A stretch of DNA of 64,000 bases from Natronoarchaeum mannanilyticum (GCF_039522665.1 NZ_BAAADV010000007.1:62001-126000), one strand, 5' to 3'; positions 8,000-16,604 are shown, numbered from the stretch's first letter. Numbers and translations are program-made. Notes: a model not told the origin generated them from the sequence alone.

Positions 8000-8995
8000 A
8001 TGGACGACTACGATCTGATCACGCGCAACGCCGAGGAGGTCGTCACCGAGGAGGAGGTCGAGGCCCTCGCGGCCGACCCCGACGGCAAGCGCGCGTACGT
8101 GGGCTACGAGCCCTCCGGCGTGCTCCACGTCGGCCACCTGCTGACCGCGAACAAGCTGATCGACCTGCAGGACGCGGGCATGGAGGTCGTCGTGCTGCTG
8201 GCCGACGTCCACGCCTACCTCAACGGCAAGGGGAGTTTCGAGGAGATCCGCGAGACGGCCGAGGTGATGCGCGAGCAGTTCCTCGCGTACGGGCTCGACG
8301 CCGAGCAGACCGAGTTCGTCTACGGCTCGGAGTTCCAGCTCGACGAGGAGTTCGCGCTCGATCTCCACCAGCTCGAACTGTCGACCTCCCTGAATCGCGC
8401 CCAGCGCGCGATGGCCGAACTGCAGGGCGGCGACACCGCGAAGGTCTCCCACGTCGTCTACCCGCTGATGCAGGCGCTGGACATCGAGTACCTCGACGTC
8501 GATCTCGCGGTCGGCGGCCTCGACCAGCGCAAGGTCCACATGCTCGCGCGCGAGGAGCTGCCCGACCTGGACTACGAGGTCCGCCCGGCGCTGCACACGC
8601 CGATAATCGCCGACCTGACGAGCGGCGAGGGCAAGATGTCGTCCAGCTCCGGCGAGACGATCTCGATGGAGGACTCGGCCGAGGAGCTCGAAGAGAAGGT
8701 CAACGCGGCCTTTTGCCCGCCGACGCGAGATCCCGAGCCCGACGACGAGGGCAACGAGCGCGAGAACCCCGTCCTCGAACTGTTCCGGTACCACGTCTTC
8801 CCGCGCTTCGAGTCGGTGACCGTCGAGCGCCCTGACGAGTACGGCGGCGACGTCACGTACGACGACTACGAGGCCCTGGCCGCCGCGCTCGAAAGCGGTG
8901 AACTGCATCCCGCGGACGCCAAGGGGACGCTGGCCGACTACCTTGACGAGCTGATCGCGCCCGGCCGCGAGCGCCTCGAAGAACTGCGAGCGTAG
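8000..8995 (+). CDS. tyrS: Tyrosine--tRNA ligase
   Basis: The 331-aa class I aminoacyl-tRNA synthetase charges tRNA-Tyr. The HIGH-like motif HVGH (residues 43-46) and KMSSS (212-216) are intact. The YVGYEPSG tyrosine-pocket segment and the LMQALDIEYLDVDLAVGG stretch are typical of archaeal/eukaryal TyrRS, which lacks the bacterial S4-like C-terminal domain; the length agrees. The start at ATG 8000 (MDDYDLITRNAEEV) matches archaeal homologues, whereas the frame extends upstream without family character. Confidence 0.95.
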   Translation: MDDYDLITRNAEEVVTEEEVEALAADPDGKRAYVGYEPSGVLHVGHLLTANKLIDLQDAGMEVVVLLADVHAYLNGKGSFEEIRETAEVMREQFLAYGLDAEQTEFVYGSEFQLDEEFALDLHQLELSTSLNRAQRAMAELQGGDTAKVSHVVYPLMQALDIEYLDVDLAVGGLDQRKVHMLAREELPDLDYEVRPALHTPIIADLTSGEGKMSSSSGETISMEDSAEELEEKVNAAFCPPTRDPEPDDEGNERENPVLELFRYHVFPRFESVTVERPDEYGGDVTYDDYEALAAALESGELHPADAKGTLADYLDELIAPGRERLEELRA

Positions 8996-9255
8996 CGACG
9001 CCGACACGGCCCCGCTTTCTTCCGACCGGTTGACAGAGCTTGTAACGAGTCCTCCTCCCGTTTCGGCGCCGTTCCTATCGATCTGTGCGGTGAGCACTCA
9101 TTCACGATGATGAATCGCCACCAGTGTATGATCTTCATAAGTTATAAGCTGAATTTGAATTGGCCAAACCTACTTCTGAACCAACTTCGAGAAAATGCCC
9201 GACGAAGGATTTTAGTGAGATAACGTAGTCACGTGTACACGAGGAGGTGTAGAAC
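8996..9255. other. AT-rich intergenic region
   Basis: No gene is visible. The stretch at about 9105-9190 is AT-rich, and GAGGAGGTG at 9241-9249 lies 7 nt before the ATG at 9256 as a good Shine-Dalgarno sequence. That makes the next gene a probable leadered transcript. Confidence 0.45.
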
Positions 9256-9510
9256 ATGGTCGAGAGAACACCCGATCGACGCCGAACGGAATCGACTGTG
9301 ACCGACAGCAGCTCGTTCCGGCCCCCCTCGGTGTCGAGAGCCGATATCGTGCTGGCGGTGATTCCGGCCGCCCTGTTCGCCGCGGTGTTGCTCGGGCAAC
9401 TGCTCTCGATCCCGTTCCAGAGCGCGCTGGTCGGCGGCGCGCTCGTCGCGGGCCTCGCGGTCGGCGACGGCCTGTTCCGAAACCCGCCCCGTCGCCCGCA
9501 GTCCGCCTGA
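9256..9510 (+). CDS. Small two-span membrane protein
   Basis: The 84-aa protein has a polar N-terminal 30 residues, then two hydrophobic segments (about 32-50 and 54-73) and a short basic proline-rich tail (RNPPRRPQSA). I recognise no function; proteins of this size and shape are common in haloarchaeal genomes. The strong ribosome-binding site GAGGAGG 7 nt before the ATG supports translation from this start. Confidence 0.65.
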   Translation: MVERTPDRRRTESTVTDSSSFRPPSVSRADIVLAVIPAALFAAVLLGQLLSIPFQSALVGGALVAGLAVGDGLFRNPPRRPQSA

Positions 9511-9587
9511 TCGTTTTCGTCCGGCCGTTCGACGCCGCTGTTCGGCGGTGCGCTCGAAAAAGAGCTCTCAGAGGGCGCAGAGAGGTA

Positions 9588-9932
9588 CTATTCGTCGAGC
9601 CAGCTGCCGGCCCAGCACTCGATTTCGTCGAACACCGGACAGAGCGACTGGCCCTTGTCGGTGAGGCTGTAGTACGTCGCGACCGGCGCGTCCTCCTCCA
9701 TCCGGCGGTCGACGAACCCGAGCTCTTCGAGGTCGTCGAGCACGCGCGAGAGCGTCCGCGAGCTCGCGTCGGTCGACCGTTTCAGTTCGTTGAAACGCTT
9801 CTCGCCGTCCTGCAGATCGTGGAGCACGACGAGGCGCCACTGTGAGCCGATCTGCTCGATCGATTCGATGACGGCGCAGGGCCCCTCTTCCTCCTCGGTT
9901 TCGGCGGTCGCCCGCTGGAGATCAGATGACAT
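9588..9932 (-). CDS. HxlR-family winged-helix regulator
   Basis: This 114-aa protein is an HxlR/MarR-like winged-helix repressor. It has the family Cys (GPCAVIESIEQIGSQW, Cys19), the FNELKRS...SRTLSRVLDDLEE recognition region and the wing YYSLTDKGQSL. HxlR proteins often respond to electrophiles or redox change through this Cys. It is divergent from the DoxX gene, so regulation of doxX and of itself is the simplest idea. The frame extends to 10160 across the intergenic region; ATG 9932 (MSSDLQRAT) fits family length. Confidence 0.88.
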   Translation of the reverse strand: MSSDLQRATAETEEEEGPCAVIESIEQIGSQWRLVVLHDLQDGEKRFNELKRSTDASSRTLSRVLDDLEELGFVDRRMEEDAPVATYYSLTDKGQSLCPVFDEIECWAGSWLDE

Positions 9933-9959
9933 CGGTGATACCTGATTACAGCATTGTCG

Positions 9960-10000
9960 CCGAACGGATATATAGGTTCGGTTCCTAACCAGGTAACGTG
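9960..10000. promoter_or_regulatory. Promoter/operator region between hxlR and doxX
   Basis: The intergenic DNA carries ATATATAG (about 9966-9974) followed by GGTTCCTAACC, a dyad of GGTT/AACC around CCT. This is a plausible TATA box plus operator for the divergent pair; the assignment is inference from position and symmetry only. Confidence 0.35.
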
Positions 10001-10068
10001 ATGATACCACAATCGACGCGTTCGATCGTACCGCGTTCCGACAGCGCCGCGACGACGGGGGTGGCGGC

Positions 10069-10500
10069 GTGAGCCTCGCGCCGCTCGCCCTCGAGAGCGC
10101 CGGCGCAGACGCCGCGTTCCTGCTCGCGCGGGTACTGTTCGGCGGGATTCTGGCGTTCATGGGACTGAATCACTTCCAGAACGCGGAGTCGATGAGCGGG
10201 TACGCGGAGATGAAAGGCGTGCCGGCGGCCTCGCTGGCGGTGCCGTTCACCGGCGGTATGTTGCTGTTGGGCGGCCTCGGGATCGCCCTCGGCGCCTTCC
10301 CGCTGCTCGCGGCCGGCGCGATCGCCGTCTTCCTGATCGTGACGACGCCGCTGATGCACGACTTCTGGGCGGTTCCGGAGGACCAGCAGCAAGACGAGAT
10401 GACCGCGTTCCTCAAGAACGTCGCCATGCTGGGCGGCGCGTTCGTCTTCCTCGCGCTCGCGGGCACCGACTGGGCGTACGCGCTCGGCGTCGGACTGTAA
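10069..10500 (+). CDS. DoxX family membrane protein
   Basis: The 143-aa protein has four hydrophobic segments (about 15-35, 58-80, 82-100 and 118-138). The family signature LLARVLFGGILAFMGLNHF near the N-terminus is followed by the polar MSGYAEMKGVP loop. DoxX-type proteins are quinone-linked or thiosulfate-oxidation-associated in some archaea, but most are membrane proteins of unknown redox or stress role. It starts with GTG at 10069. The divergent HxlR regulator, a family tied to electrophile stress, supports a stress or redox role. Confidence 0.82.
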   Translation: MSLAPLALESAGADAAFLLARVLFGGILAFMGLNHFQNAESMSGYAEMKGVPAASLAVPFTGGMLLLGGLGIALGAFPLLAAGAIAVFLIVTTPLMHDFWAVPEDQQQDEMTAFLKNVAMLGGAFVFLALAGTDWAYALGVGL

Positions 10501-10593
10501 GCTGTCGTCGCTTCGGGCGGGTTATTTTCCGCCTCGGGCGACACCTATCCATGCCGATAATTTAAATCGCCGGCACCCCACCGTGGCGATATC

Positions 10594-11478
10594 GTGATCG
10601 AGGTCGACTCGCTTCGGAAGGAGTACAGCGGGTTCGTCGCCGTCGAGGACAGCAGTTTCTCGGTCGAGTCGGGCGAGGTGTTCGGCATCGTCGGCCCCAA
10701 CGGAGCGGGCAAGACGACGACGCTGAAGATGCTCGCCGGGCTGATCGAGCCGACCAGCGGCGCCGCGACCGTCGCCGGCCGCCCCGCCGGGGAGACGGAG
10801 ATGCGTCGCAACCTGGGATGGGTCCCCGAGGAGTCGCCGCTGTACGAGGACATGACCGCCCACTCGTACCTGCGATTCTTCGCCGATCTCTACGACGTTC
10901 CCCGAAACGTTGCCGACGAGCGGATCACCGAGGCGCTCGACCGGCTCGACCTGGAACACCGCGAGCGCGCCATCGGCGACATGTCCAAGGGGATGAAGCG
11001 AAAGGTCGCCATCGCGCGGGCGCTGGTGAACGATCCGGACGTGCTGATCTTCGACGAGCCCGCGAGCGGCCTCGATCCGCTGACGACCAACTACATCATC
11101 GACTTCGTGCGCGAACTGAGCGACGAGGGCCGGACCGTCGTGTTCAGCGCACACAACCTGTTCCACGTCGAGAGCCTCTGCGATCGCATCCTCGTGATGA
11201 ACCGCGGCGAGGTCATCGCGCGGGGCAGCCTCGAAGAGATCCGCGAGCGCCACGGACGCACCGAGTACCGCGTCTACACCGACGTTCCCGTCGAGGGCGC
11301 CACGAAGGAGAACGGCCGGTTCCGCCGGGTCGTCGAGTCGATGGACGCCGTCGAGCGCACCCGGGAGAGCGCGCAAGCGGAGGGCGGGTCGGTCGTCGAC
11401 ATCCAGACCCACGAGCCGAGCCTCGAAGAGATCTTCCTGGAGATCGCCGGCGAGTCGCCGCGGGAGGCCGAGGCGTGA
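10594..11478 (+). CDS. ABC transporter ATP-binding protein (ABC-2 exporter)
   Basis: The 294-aa ATPase starts with GTG and drives the two permeases that follow. Walker A is GPNGAGKTTT (about residues 36-45), the signature loop is MSKGMKRKVAIARAL (a variant of LSGGQ), Walker B is VLIFDEPASGLDP, and the H-loop lies in VVFSAHNLFHVES. The sequence resembles NatA/CcmA-type export ATPases. Its last four bases overlap the next start codon (GTGA), so translation of the permease is coupled to it. The substrate is unknown. The low-GC start at 10556-10566 (ATAATTTAAAT) provides a TATA-like promoter. Confidence 0.93.
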   Translation: MIEVDSLRKEYSGFVAVEDSSFSVESGEVFGIVGPNGAGKTTTLKMLAGLIEPTSGAATVAGRPAGETEMRRNLGWVPEESPLYEDMTAHSYLRFFADLYDVPRNVADERITEALDRLDLEHRERAIGDMSKGMKRKVAIARALVNDPDVLIFDEPASGLDPLTTNYIIDFVRELSDEGRTVVFSAHNLFHVESLCDRILVMNRGEVIARGSLEEIRERHGRTEYRVYTDVPVEGATKENGRFRRVVESMDAVERTRESAQAEGGSVVDIQTHEPSLEEIFLEIAGESPREAEA

Positions 11479-13523
11479 CGCCCGGGCCGAGCCGGCGGAG
11501 CGTCCGCCAACGCGTCCGCGGCGTCGGCGCTCGGTTTCGGCGTCTCGCCGCCGCGGCGCGGGAGTTCGCCGCCAAGACGCTCCGGATCGCCCGCTGGGAG
11601 GTGACGCGCTCGGCGGGCACGCTCGACCGGCGAACCGTTCTGCTCGGACTCGCGGGCGTGTTGCTCGTCGGCCTGATCGCGCCCGCCGCAATGGGCGGCA
11701 GCGCCGCTCTCGACGAGGGGATCTACCGCGTCGGGGTCGACGATGAGAACCCCTACTACCCCGTCGTCGAGCACAGTTCGGCGTTCCGGCCGGTGGAACC
11801 GGACCAAGACGCGTTCAACCACAGCGACATGGAGCTGCTGATCGACGGTGGTACGATCCACTACAACAGTTCGATCGGCAAGAGCGAGGCGGCGCTCTCG
11901 GAGTTCGCCGGCGCCGTCGAGGCGTACAACTACGAGATGATGCGCCAGGAACGCAACCAGACCGCCGCGTTCCCCGTCGTCGTCGATTTGCGATACGAGG
12001 AGCGACCGCCGATCGACAGCACCGTCAGCGCGCCGGACGGGCAGGACGGGACGACCGGCGGCGGCGCCGGGGACGGGTCGAACGATTCCGGAACCGACGA
12101 CGGCAGCACGGACGGCGGTTCGGGCGACGGGTCCGGTGATGGAACGAACGGCTCCGGGACCGATGATGGAACGAACGGCTCCGGGACCGATGACGGGAAC
12201 GGGAGCACCGACGGGTCCGGTGATGGAACGAACGGCTCCGGGACCGATGATGGGAACGGGAGCACCGACGGGGCCAGTGATGGAACGAACGGCTCCGACG
12301 ATGGCGGCGGTACCGACGGCACAGAGTCGGGCGGCGGCCTGCTGGGCGGCGCACTCGGCGGCGACAGCACCGGGAACTCGCCGGCCGAGATCTCCCCGCC
12401 GTTCCCCATGCAGTCGCTCGTGCTCGCCTTTCTGTTCATCGTCCCGATGAACTTCGTCATCCAGCTGTACGGCGGCTCGATCATGAACGAGCGGATCAAC
12501 CGGCGGGGCGAGCTCATGCTGGTCGCGCCCGTCGGTCGCGGCGCCATCGTGGCGGGCAAGACGCTGCCGTACCTCGCGGCGCTGGCGATCGTCTCGACGG
12601 CGATCGCGCTCGCGATCGGCGGCGGCGGACTCGCGGTCGCCGCGGTGGTCCCGCTGGCGGTGTTGTTCCTGTCGGCGGCGTTCGTCGGCGCGATGTTCTC
12701 CCGGTCGTTCAAGGAGCTGACCTTCGTCACGGTGACGATCAGCGTCGGGCTGAGCTCCTACGCGTTCGTGCCGGCGATCTTCACGAACGTGACGCCGATC
12801 GCGATGATCTCGCCGCTGACGCTGGTCGTCTGGGACCTCCAGGGCGAGGCCGTCACGGCCGCGGAGTACGCGTTCTCGGCCGGCCCGCCGCTGTTGATCG
12901 GCGCGTTGCTGTTCGGGCTCGGCGCCGGCGTCTACCGCGAGGAGGACATGTTCAGCCAGCGCGCGGTCCACCTCAAGGCGCTGGACGCGCTGGCGAACTA
13001 CGCCCGATCTCCGCGGAGCGTCTTCGGCGTCACGGCGCTGTCGATCCCCTTCGTCCTGCTCGCCGAGCTGTTGGCGATCGCGATCCTGTTCGCGCTCCCG
13101 CTGGAGCTGTCAGCGCCCGTACTGCTGCTCTCGATCTCGATTATCGAGGAACTCGCCAAGAGTCTCCACGTGTACGCCGGGTTCGCGCACAACCGCTGGA
13201 CGCCGACGTTGCGCTCGGCCGCGATCGTCGGGTCGGCCAGCGGCGCCGGCTTCTTCGTCGCCGAGAAAGCGATGCACGTCGTCAGCGTCGCCGGCATCAC
13301 GACGCTCGATCTGGGGCGCATCGCGTTCCCCGAGAGCGCCGCCGGCGTGGACGCGCCGGTCGCCGTGGCGATGTTCTTCCTGCCGCTCGCGCTGCACGCC
13401 GTGACGGCGATCGTCTCGGCCGTCGGCGCGCGCCGCGGTCGCTGGCAGTATTCGGCGGCGCTCGGACTGGCGATCGCGATTCACACGCTGTACAACCTGG
13501 GGGTGACCCGCTATGTCGCGTGA
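11475..13523 (+). CDS. ABC-2 permease fused to a PrsW-type intramembrane protease
   Basis: The 682-aa protein starts with GTG overlapping the ATPase stop. Order of parts: one membrane span (about 53-72); a large outside domain (75-310) that ends in a Gly/Asp/Asn/Ser/Thr-rich repeat; five or six ABC-2 spans (about 312-490); and a C-terminal membrane region with all four PrsW protease motifs. These are Glu558-Glu559-x-x-Lys562 (IIEELAK), FFVAE597, His641 (LALHAVTAIV) and His670-xxx-Asn674 (IHTLYN). PrsW proteins are glutamic-type membrane proteases that cut within membranes. The fusion suggests cleavage of the exported substrate or of a regulator during export. ABC permeases fused to the related CPBP domain are known elsewhere, so the principle has precedent. 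Confidence 0.85.
   Translation: MTPGPSRRSVRQRVRGVGARFRRLAAAAREFAAKTLRIARWEVTRSAGTLDRRTVLLGLAGVLLVGLIAPAAMGGSAALDEGIYRVGVDDENPYYPVVEHSSAFRPVEPDQDAFNHSDMELLIDGGTIHYNSSIGKSEAALSEFAGAVEAYNYEMMRQERNQTAAFPVVVDLRYEERPPIDSTVSAPDGQDGTTGGGAGDGSNDSGTDDGSTDGGSGDGSGDGTNGSGTDDGTNGSGTDDGNGSTDGSGDGTNGSGTDDGNGSTDGASDGTNGSDDGGGTDGTESGGGLLGGALGGDSTGNSPAEISPPFPMQSLVLAFLFIVPMNFVIQLYGGSIMNERINRRGELMLVAPVGRGAIVAGKTLPYLAALAIVSTAIALAIGGGGLAVAAVVPLAVLFLSAAFVGAMFSRSFKELTFVTVTISVGLSSYAFVPAIFTNVTPIAMISPLTLVVWDLQGEAVTAAEYAFSAGPPLLIGALLFGLGAGVYREEDMFSQRAVHLKALDALANYARSPRSVFGVTALSIPFVLLAELLAIAILFALPLELSAPVLLLSISIIEELAKSLHVYAGFAHNRWTPTLRSAAIVGSASGAGFFVAEKAMHVVSVAGITTLDLGRIAFPESAAGVDAPVAVAMFFLPLALHAVTAIVSAVGARRGRWQYSAALGLAIAIHTLYNLGVTRYVA
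12138..12299 (+). repeat. Direct repeats encoding the NGSGTDD-type linker
   Basis: The sequence starting GATGGAACGAACGGCTCC recurs at 12138, 12165, 12222 and 12279. The interval is 27 nt once and 57 nt twice; 12165-12221 and 12222-12278 are near-identical 57-bp units in frame. They encode Asn-Gly-Ser/Thr-rich segments of the first permease. Such repeats expand and contract easily by slippage or recombination. Confidence 0.85.
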
Positions 13524-14595
13524 CGGCTCGCCGTGGGGATCGCGACTCACGATCGCGAAGCGAGAGCTCGCGACGCTCAAAAGCGAGAAGACGATCGTGC
13601 TCGCGCTGGTGATCCAGCTGTTCGTCGCGGCGTTCTCGTCGTTCCTCGTCGTCGGGCTCGTCTCCTTGTACGACCCCGGCGGCGCCGAGGGGCAGACCGT
13701 GACGGTCGGCGTCTCGGGCGAGCAGCGCCACGATCTCGCCGCGATCGCCAACCAGCAGGAGGGCGTTCGACCCGTAGTGTACGATACCGGCGAGAGCGCG
13801 CGCCAGGCGTACCGCGACCACGCGGTCGACGCCGCGATGATCGCCAACCAGCGGTCCGACGGGCGGATCCAGGTCGAGACGATCGCGCCCGATTCGGGCG
13901 TCGAGTCGACGCTCGTCGTCGTCTCGCTCCAGGAGACGCTCATGGAGTACGAGCGCTACGAGCGGGACCAGCGGAGCGCCCACCTCGACGCCCGACCGCT
14001 CGGCGTCCCCGAGGTGCCCTCGGAGAATCCCTACTACGGGTTCACCTACACGGTGCTCGTTCCGCTGCTCGTCCTCCTGCCGGTGTTCATCAGCGGCAGC
14101 CTCGCCGTCGACGCCGTCACCGAGGAGCTGGAGCGGGGAACGCTGGAACTGCTCGCGGTCGCGCCGGTGGAACTCCGCGAGATCGTCGACGGGAAGCTGC
14201 TGGCGGCGGCTGGACTGGCGCCCGTGCAGGCCGCGCTGTGGCTGGTGCTGCTGTCCGCGAACGGGACGCCCGTGGCGAACGCGCCCGCGCTGCTCGCGGT
14301 CGCCGGCGCGCTCTCGCTGGCGGTCGTCTCGATGGGGATCGCGCTCGCGCTGGTCACCGCCGACCGGCGCCAGGCGCAGTTCCTCTACTCGTTCGGTATC
14401 CTCACGATCGCCGGGGTGACGACGCTGCTGCCCGAGCATCCGCTGAACACGATCGCGAAGCTGGCGATCGGCAGCCCCGCAGAGACGACCTGGATCGCCG
14501 TCGCTGGCTACCTCTGCATCGGGCTGGCGGCGCTCGTCGGCGTCCAGTTCGCTGTCGGGCGCGTCGACGTCGACCGGCTGCTCGGCTCGGCGTGA
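13513..14595 (+). CDS. ABC-2 transporter permease
   Basis: The 360-aa permease overlaps the previous gene by 11 nt, so it belongs to the same operon. It has an N-terminal span (about 28-50), an outside domain (50-178) and a five-span ABC-2 membrane region (about 180-350), with the cytoplasmic coupling stretch AVTEELERGTLELLAVAPV. This is the NatB/ABC-2 exporter layout. It would pair with the larger permease-protease as a heterodimer under the shared ATPase. Confidence 0.9.
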   Translation: MSRDGSPWGSRLTIAKRELATLKSEKTIVLALVIQLFVAAFSSFLVVGLVSLYDPGGAEGQTVTVGVSGEQRHDLAAIANQQEGVRPVVYDTGESARQAYRDHAVDAAMIANQRSDGRIQVETIAPDSGVESTLVVVSLQETLMEYERYERDQRSAHLDARPLGVPEVPSENPYYGFTYTVLVPLLVLLPVFISGSLAVDAVTEELERGTLELLAVAPVELREIVDGKLLAAAGLAPVQAALWLVLLSANGTPVANAPALLAVAGALSLAVVSMGIALALVTADRRQAQFLYSFGILTIAGVTTLLPEHPLNTIAKLAIGSPAETTWIAVAGYLCIGLAALVGVQFAVGRVDVDRLLGSA

Positions 14596-14612
14596 GGGTG
14601 CGACCACTCGCC

Positions 14613-14666
14613 GCGGCGTGAGGACGCCGCTGCTGGGATAGCCGCGACGCGGCGTCGTGACGCCGC
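14613..14666. terminator. Paired hairpins between convergent genes
   Basis: GCGGCGT/ACGCCGC (14613-14630, GAGG loop) and GCGGCGTC/GACGCCGC (14649-14666, 2-nt loop) lie between the plus-strand ABC permease and the minus-strand macrodomain gene. The position suits a bidirectional terminator or processing site, although archaeal termination mostly relies on T-tracts. Confidence 0.4.
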
Positions 14667-14680
14667 CCCTCGTTCACTCC

Positions 14681-15190
14681 TCACTCACTGCGAACGTCCT
14701 CGGCGACGCGCTGGACGGTCTCGTACTCCTCGTCGCTGTAGGCGATGAACCGCACGTCTGCCAGCGACTCGGGATCGTAGGCGTCGATCTCCTCGCAGAT
14801 GATGCGGGCACCCTCGGCGAGCTCGAAGCCGGCGACGCCGCAGCCAAGCGCCGGAAGCACCAGCGACGCACAGTCGAGTTGGTCGGCGCGCTCCAGCGAG
14901 TTGCGCGTCGCCGATCGGATGCTCTCGGCGGTCGCCTCGCCGCTGCCGTAGTGTGGCATCGCGGCGGCGTGGATGACGTGCTCGGCATCCAGATCGTAGG
15001 CGTCGGTCACCGCTACCGCGCCCAGATCGACCGGTCCTTTCGAGACCGCTTCCTCGTTGATCTCCCTGCCGGCGCCGCGCCGCAGCGCGCCGGCGACGCC
15101 GCTGCCCATTTGCAGACTCGTCCCCGCCGCGTTGACCAGCGCGTCGGCCGACTGGGCGGCGATGTCGCCCCGTACTACCTCGAGCTCCAT
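14681..15190 (-). CDS. Macrodomain (ADP-ribose-binding) protein
   Basis: This 169-aa protein is a single macrodomain of the Af1521/MacroD type. It has the N-terminal VVRGDIAAQSADALVNAAG, the LQMGSGVAGALRRGAG loop, the AVAVTDAYDL strand and the SLVLPALGCGVAGF diphosphate loop. Such domains bind ADP-ribose or hydrolyse ADP-ribosyl esters and O-acetyl-ADP-ribose. Asn and Asp residues of the catalytic region (NAAG) are present, so enzymatic activity is possible. I chose ATG 15190 (MELEVVRGD) over the longer frame because it matches the fold start. It is divergent from trpB. Confidence 0.9.
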   Translation of the reverse strand: MELEVVRGDIAAQSADALVNAAGTSLQMGSGVAGALRRGAGREINEEAVSKGPVDLGAVAVTDAYDLDAEHVIHAAAMPHYGSGEATAESIRSATRNSLERADQLDCASLVLPALGCGVAGFELAEGARIICEEIDAYDPESLADVRFIAYSDEEYETVQRVAEDVRSE

Positions 15191-15308
15191 GTGCGGGCGT
15201 TGTACGGCCCGGCCCACAAACGTGACGCCGACCGGTATTTGTCGTTTGTTGACGGACGACACACATCGCGTCACAACTAAGTACGACAGGGAGAATCTTC
15301 GATCAACG

Positions 15309-16484
15309 ATGTCCAAGGAGACCCCGCAGCACGACGACGGGCAGTTCGAGCAGTACGGCGGCAGGCACGTCCCAGAACCGATGGAAGATGCGCTGGAGCA
15401 GTTGGCGGCGGGGTACGAGCAGATCGCGCAGTCGCCGGAGTTCGAGGCCGAGTTCCGCGACGTACTGGAACACTACGCCGGCCGTCCCACGCCGGTGTAC
15501 CACGCCGAGCGGCTCTCGGAGGAGTTCGGCGCGGAGATCTATCTCAAACGCGAGGACCTGCTCCACGGCGGCGCCCACAAGATCAACAACGCCGTCGGCC
15601 AGGCGCTGCTCGCCAAGAAGGCGGGCAAGGAGCGGCTGATCGCCGAGACCGGCGCCGGGCAGCACGGCACCGCGACGGCGATGGTCGGCGCGATGTTCGA
15701 CCTGGATACGGAGATCTACATGGGCGAGAAGGACGTCGAACGCCAGGAGATGAACGTGTTCAGGATGCGCCTGATGGGCGCCGAGGTCAACGAGGTGACC
15801 CGCGGCGGCGCCGGGCTGGCCGACGCCGTCGACGCCGCGCTGGAGGACATGATCGAGAACATCGACGACACGCACTACCTCGTGGGATCGGTCGTGGGGC
15901 CCGACCCGTTCCCGCGGATGGTCCGGGACTTCCAGTCGGTGCTGGGCCGCGAGGCCCGCGACCAGATCATCGAGCAGGCGGGCCAGCTCCCCGACGCCGC
16001 GGTCGCCTGCGTCGGCGGGGGGTCGAACGCGATGGGACTGTTCGACGCGTTCCGCGACGACGAGGAGGTCGCGCTCTACGGCGCCGAGGGCGGCGGCGAG
16101 GGGTCGGACTCGAAGCGCCACGCCGCGCCGCTCGATGCCGGCACCGACGACGTGCTCCACGGCATGAAGACCCGCGTCATCGACGACGACGTCGAGGTCC
16201 ACTCCGTGTCGGCGGGGCTGGACTACCCCGGCGTCGGCCCCGAGCACGCGATGTTCCGGTCGACCGGGCGCGCCGAGTACCGCGGCGTCGACGACGACGC
16301 CGCCCTCGAAGCGTTCCGGACGCTCAGCCGCACCGAGGGGATCATTCCCGCGCTGGAGACCAGCCACGCGATCGCGCTCGCCGAGGAGTTGGCCGACGAG
16401 CACGACGTGATCCTCGTCAACCTGAGCGGGCGCGGCGACAAGGACATGCAGACCGCCGCGGAGGAGTTCGACCTCGGCGCGTGA
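15309..16484 (+). CDS. trpB: Tryptophan synthase beta chain
   Basis: The 391-aa PLP enzyme joins serine and indole to make tryptophan. PLP-binding Lys91 lies in HGGAHKINN, the catalytic Glu113 in ETGAGQHG, and the phosphate loop is GGGSNAMG. The stretch SAGLDYPGVGPEHA and the TGRAEY segment (COMM-type alpha-chain interface) show the canonical TrpB1 type, not the TrpB2 variant. No trpA or other trp genes are adjacent, unlike the usual trpCBA order, so it either partners a distant TrpA or is a second copy. ATG 15309 gives the family length. Confidence 0.94.
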   Translation: MSKETPQHDDGQFEQYGGRHVPEPMEDALEQLAAGYEQIAQSPEFEAEFRDVLEHYAGRPTPVYHAERLSEEFGAEIYLKREDLLHGGAHKINNAVGQALLAKKAGKERLIAETGAGQHGTATAMVGAMFDLDTEIYMGEKDVERQEMNVFRMRLMGAEVNEVTRGGAGLADAVDAALEDMIENIDDTHYLVGSVVGPDPFPRMVRDFQSVLGREARDQIIEQAGQLPDAAVACVGGGSNAMGLFDAFRDDEEVALYGAEGGGEGSDSKRHAAPLDAGTDDVLHGMKTRVIDDDVEVHSVSAGLDYPGVGPEHAMFRSTGRAEYRGVDDDAALEAFRTLSRTEGIIPALETSHAIALAEELADEHDVILVNLSGRGDKDMQTAAEEFDLGA

Positions 16485-16604
16485 TCGCGACTTCCGGCCC
16501 CGCCCGTCGGTCCCAGCGTGGCCCGCCGACCGCCAGACCTCCATGAAAAAACAAAAATATCTCCGGCCGAAAGCGATATTAGACCGCTTCCAGGGGAGCC
16601 ACCA

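Noticed and set aside
10818-11474. Upstream extension of the permease-protease frame into the ATPase gene
   Set aside because: The overlapping GTGA at 11475 gives a normal operon junction; the extension reads as Arg-rich shadow of the ATPase.
12138-12299. Permease repeats as a separate mobile or minisatellite element
   Set aside because: The repeats are in frame and part of the coding sequence, forming a linker, so they are treated as protein repeats.
14681-15316. N-terminal extension of the macrodomain protein to 15316
   Set aside because: The extra 42 residues lack fold character and overlap the trpB promoter region; ATG 15190 starts the macrodomain directly.
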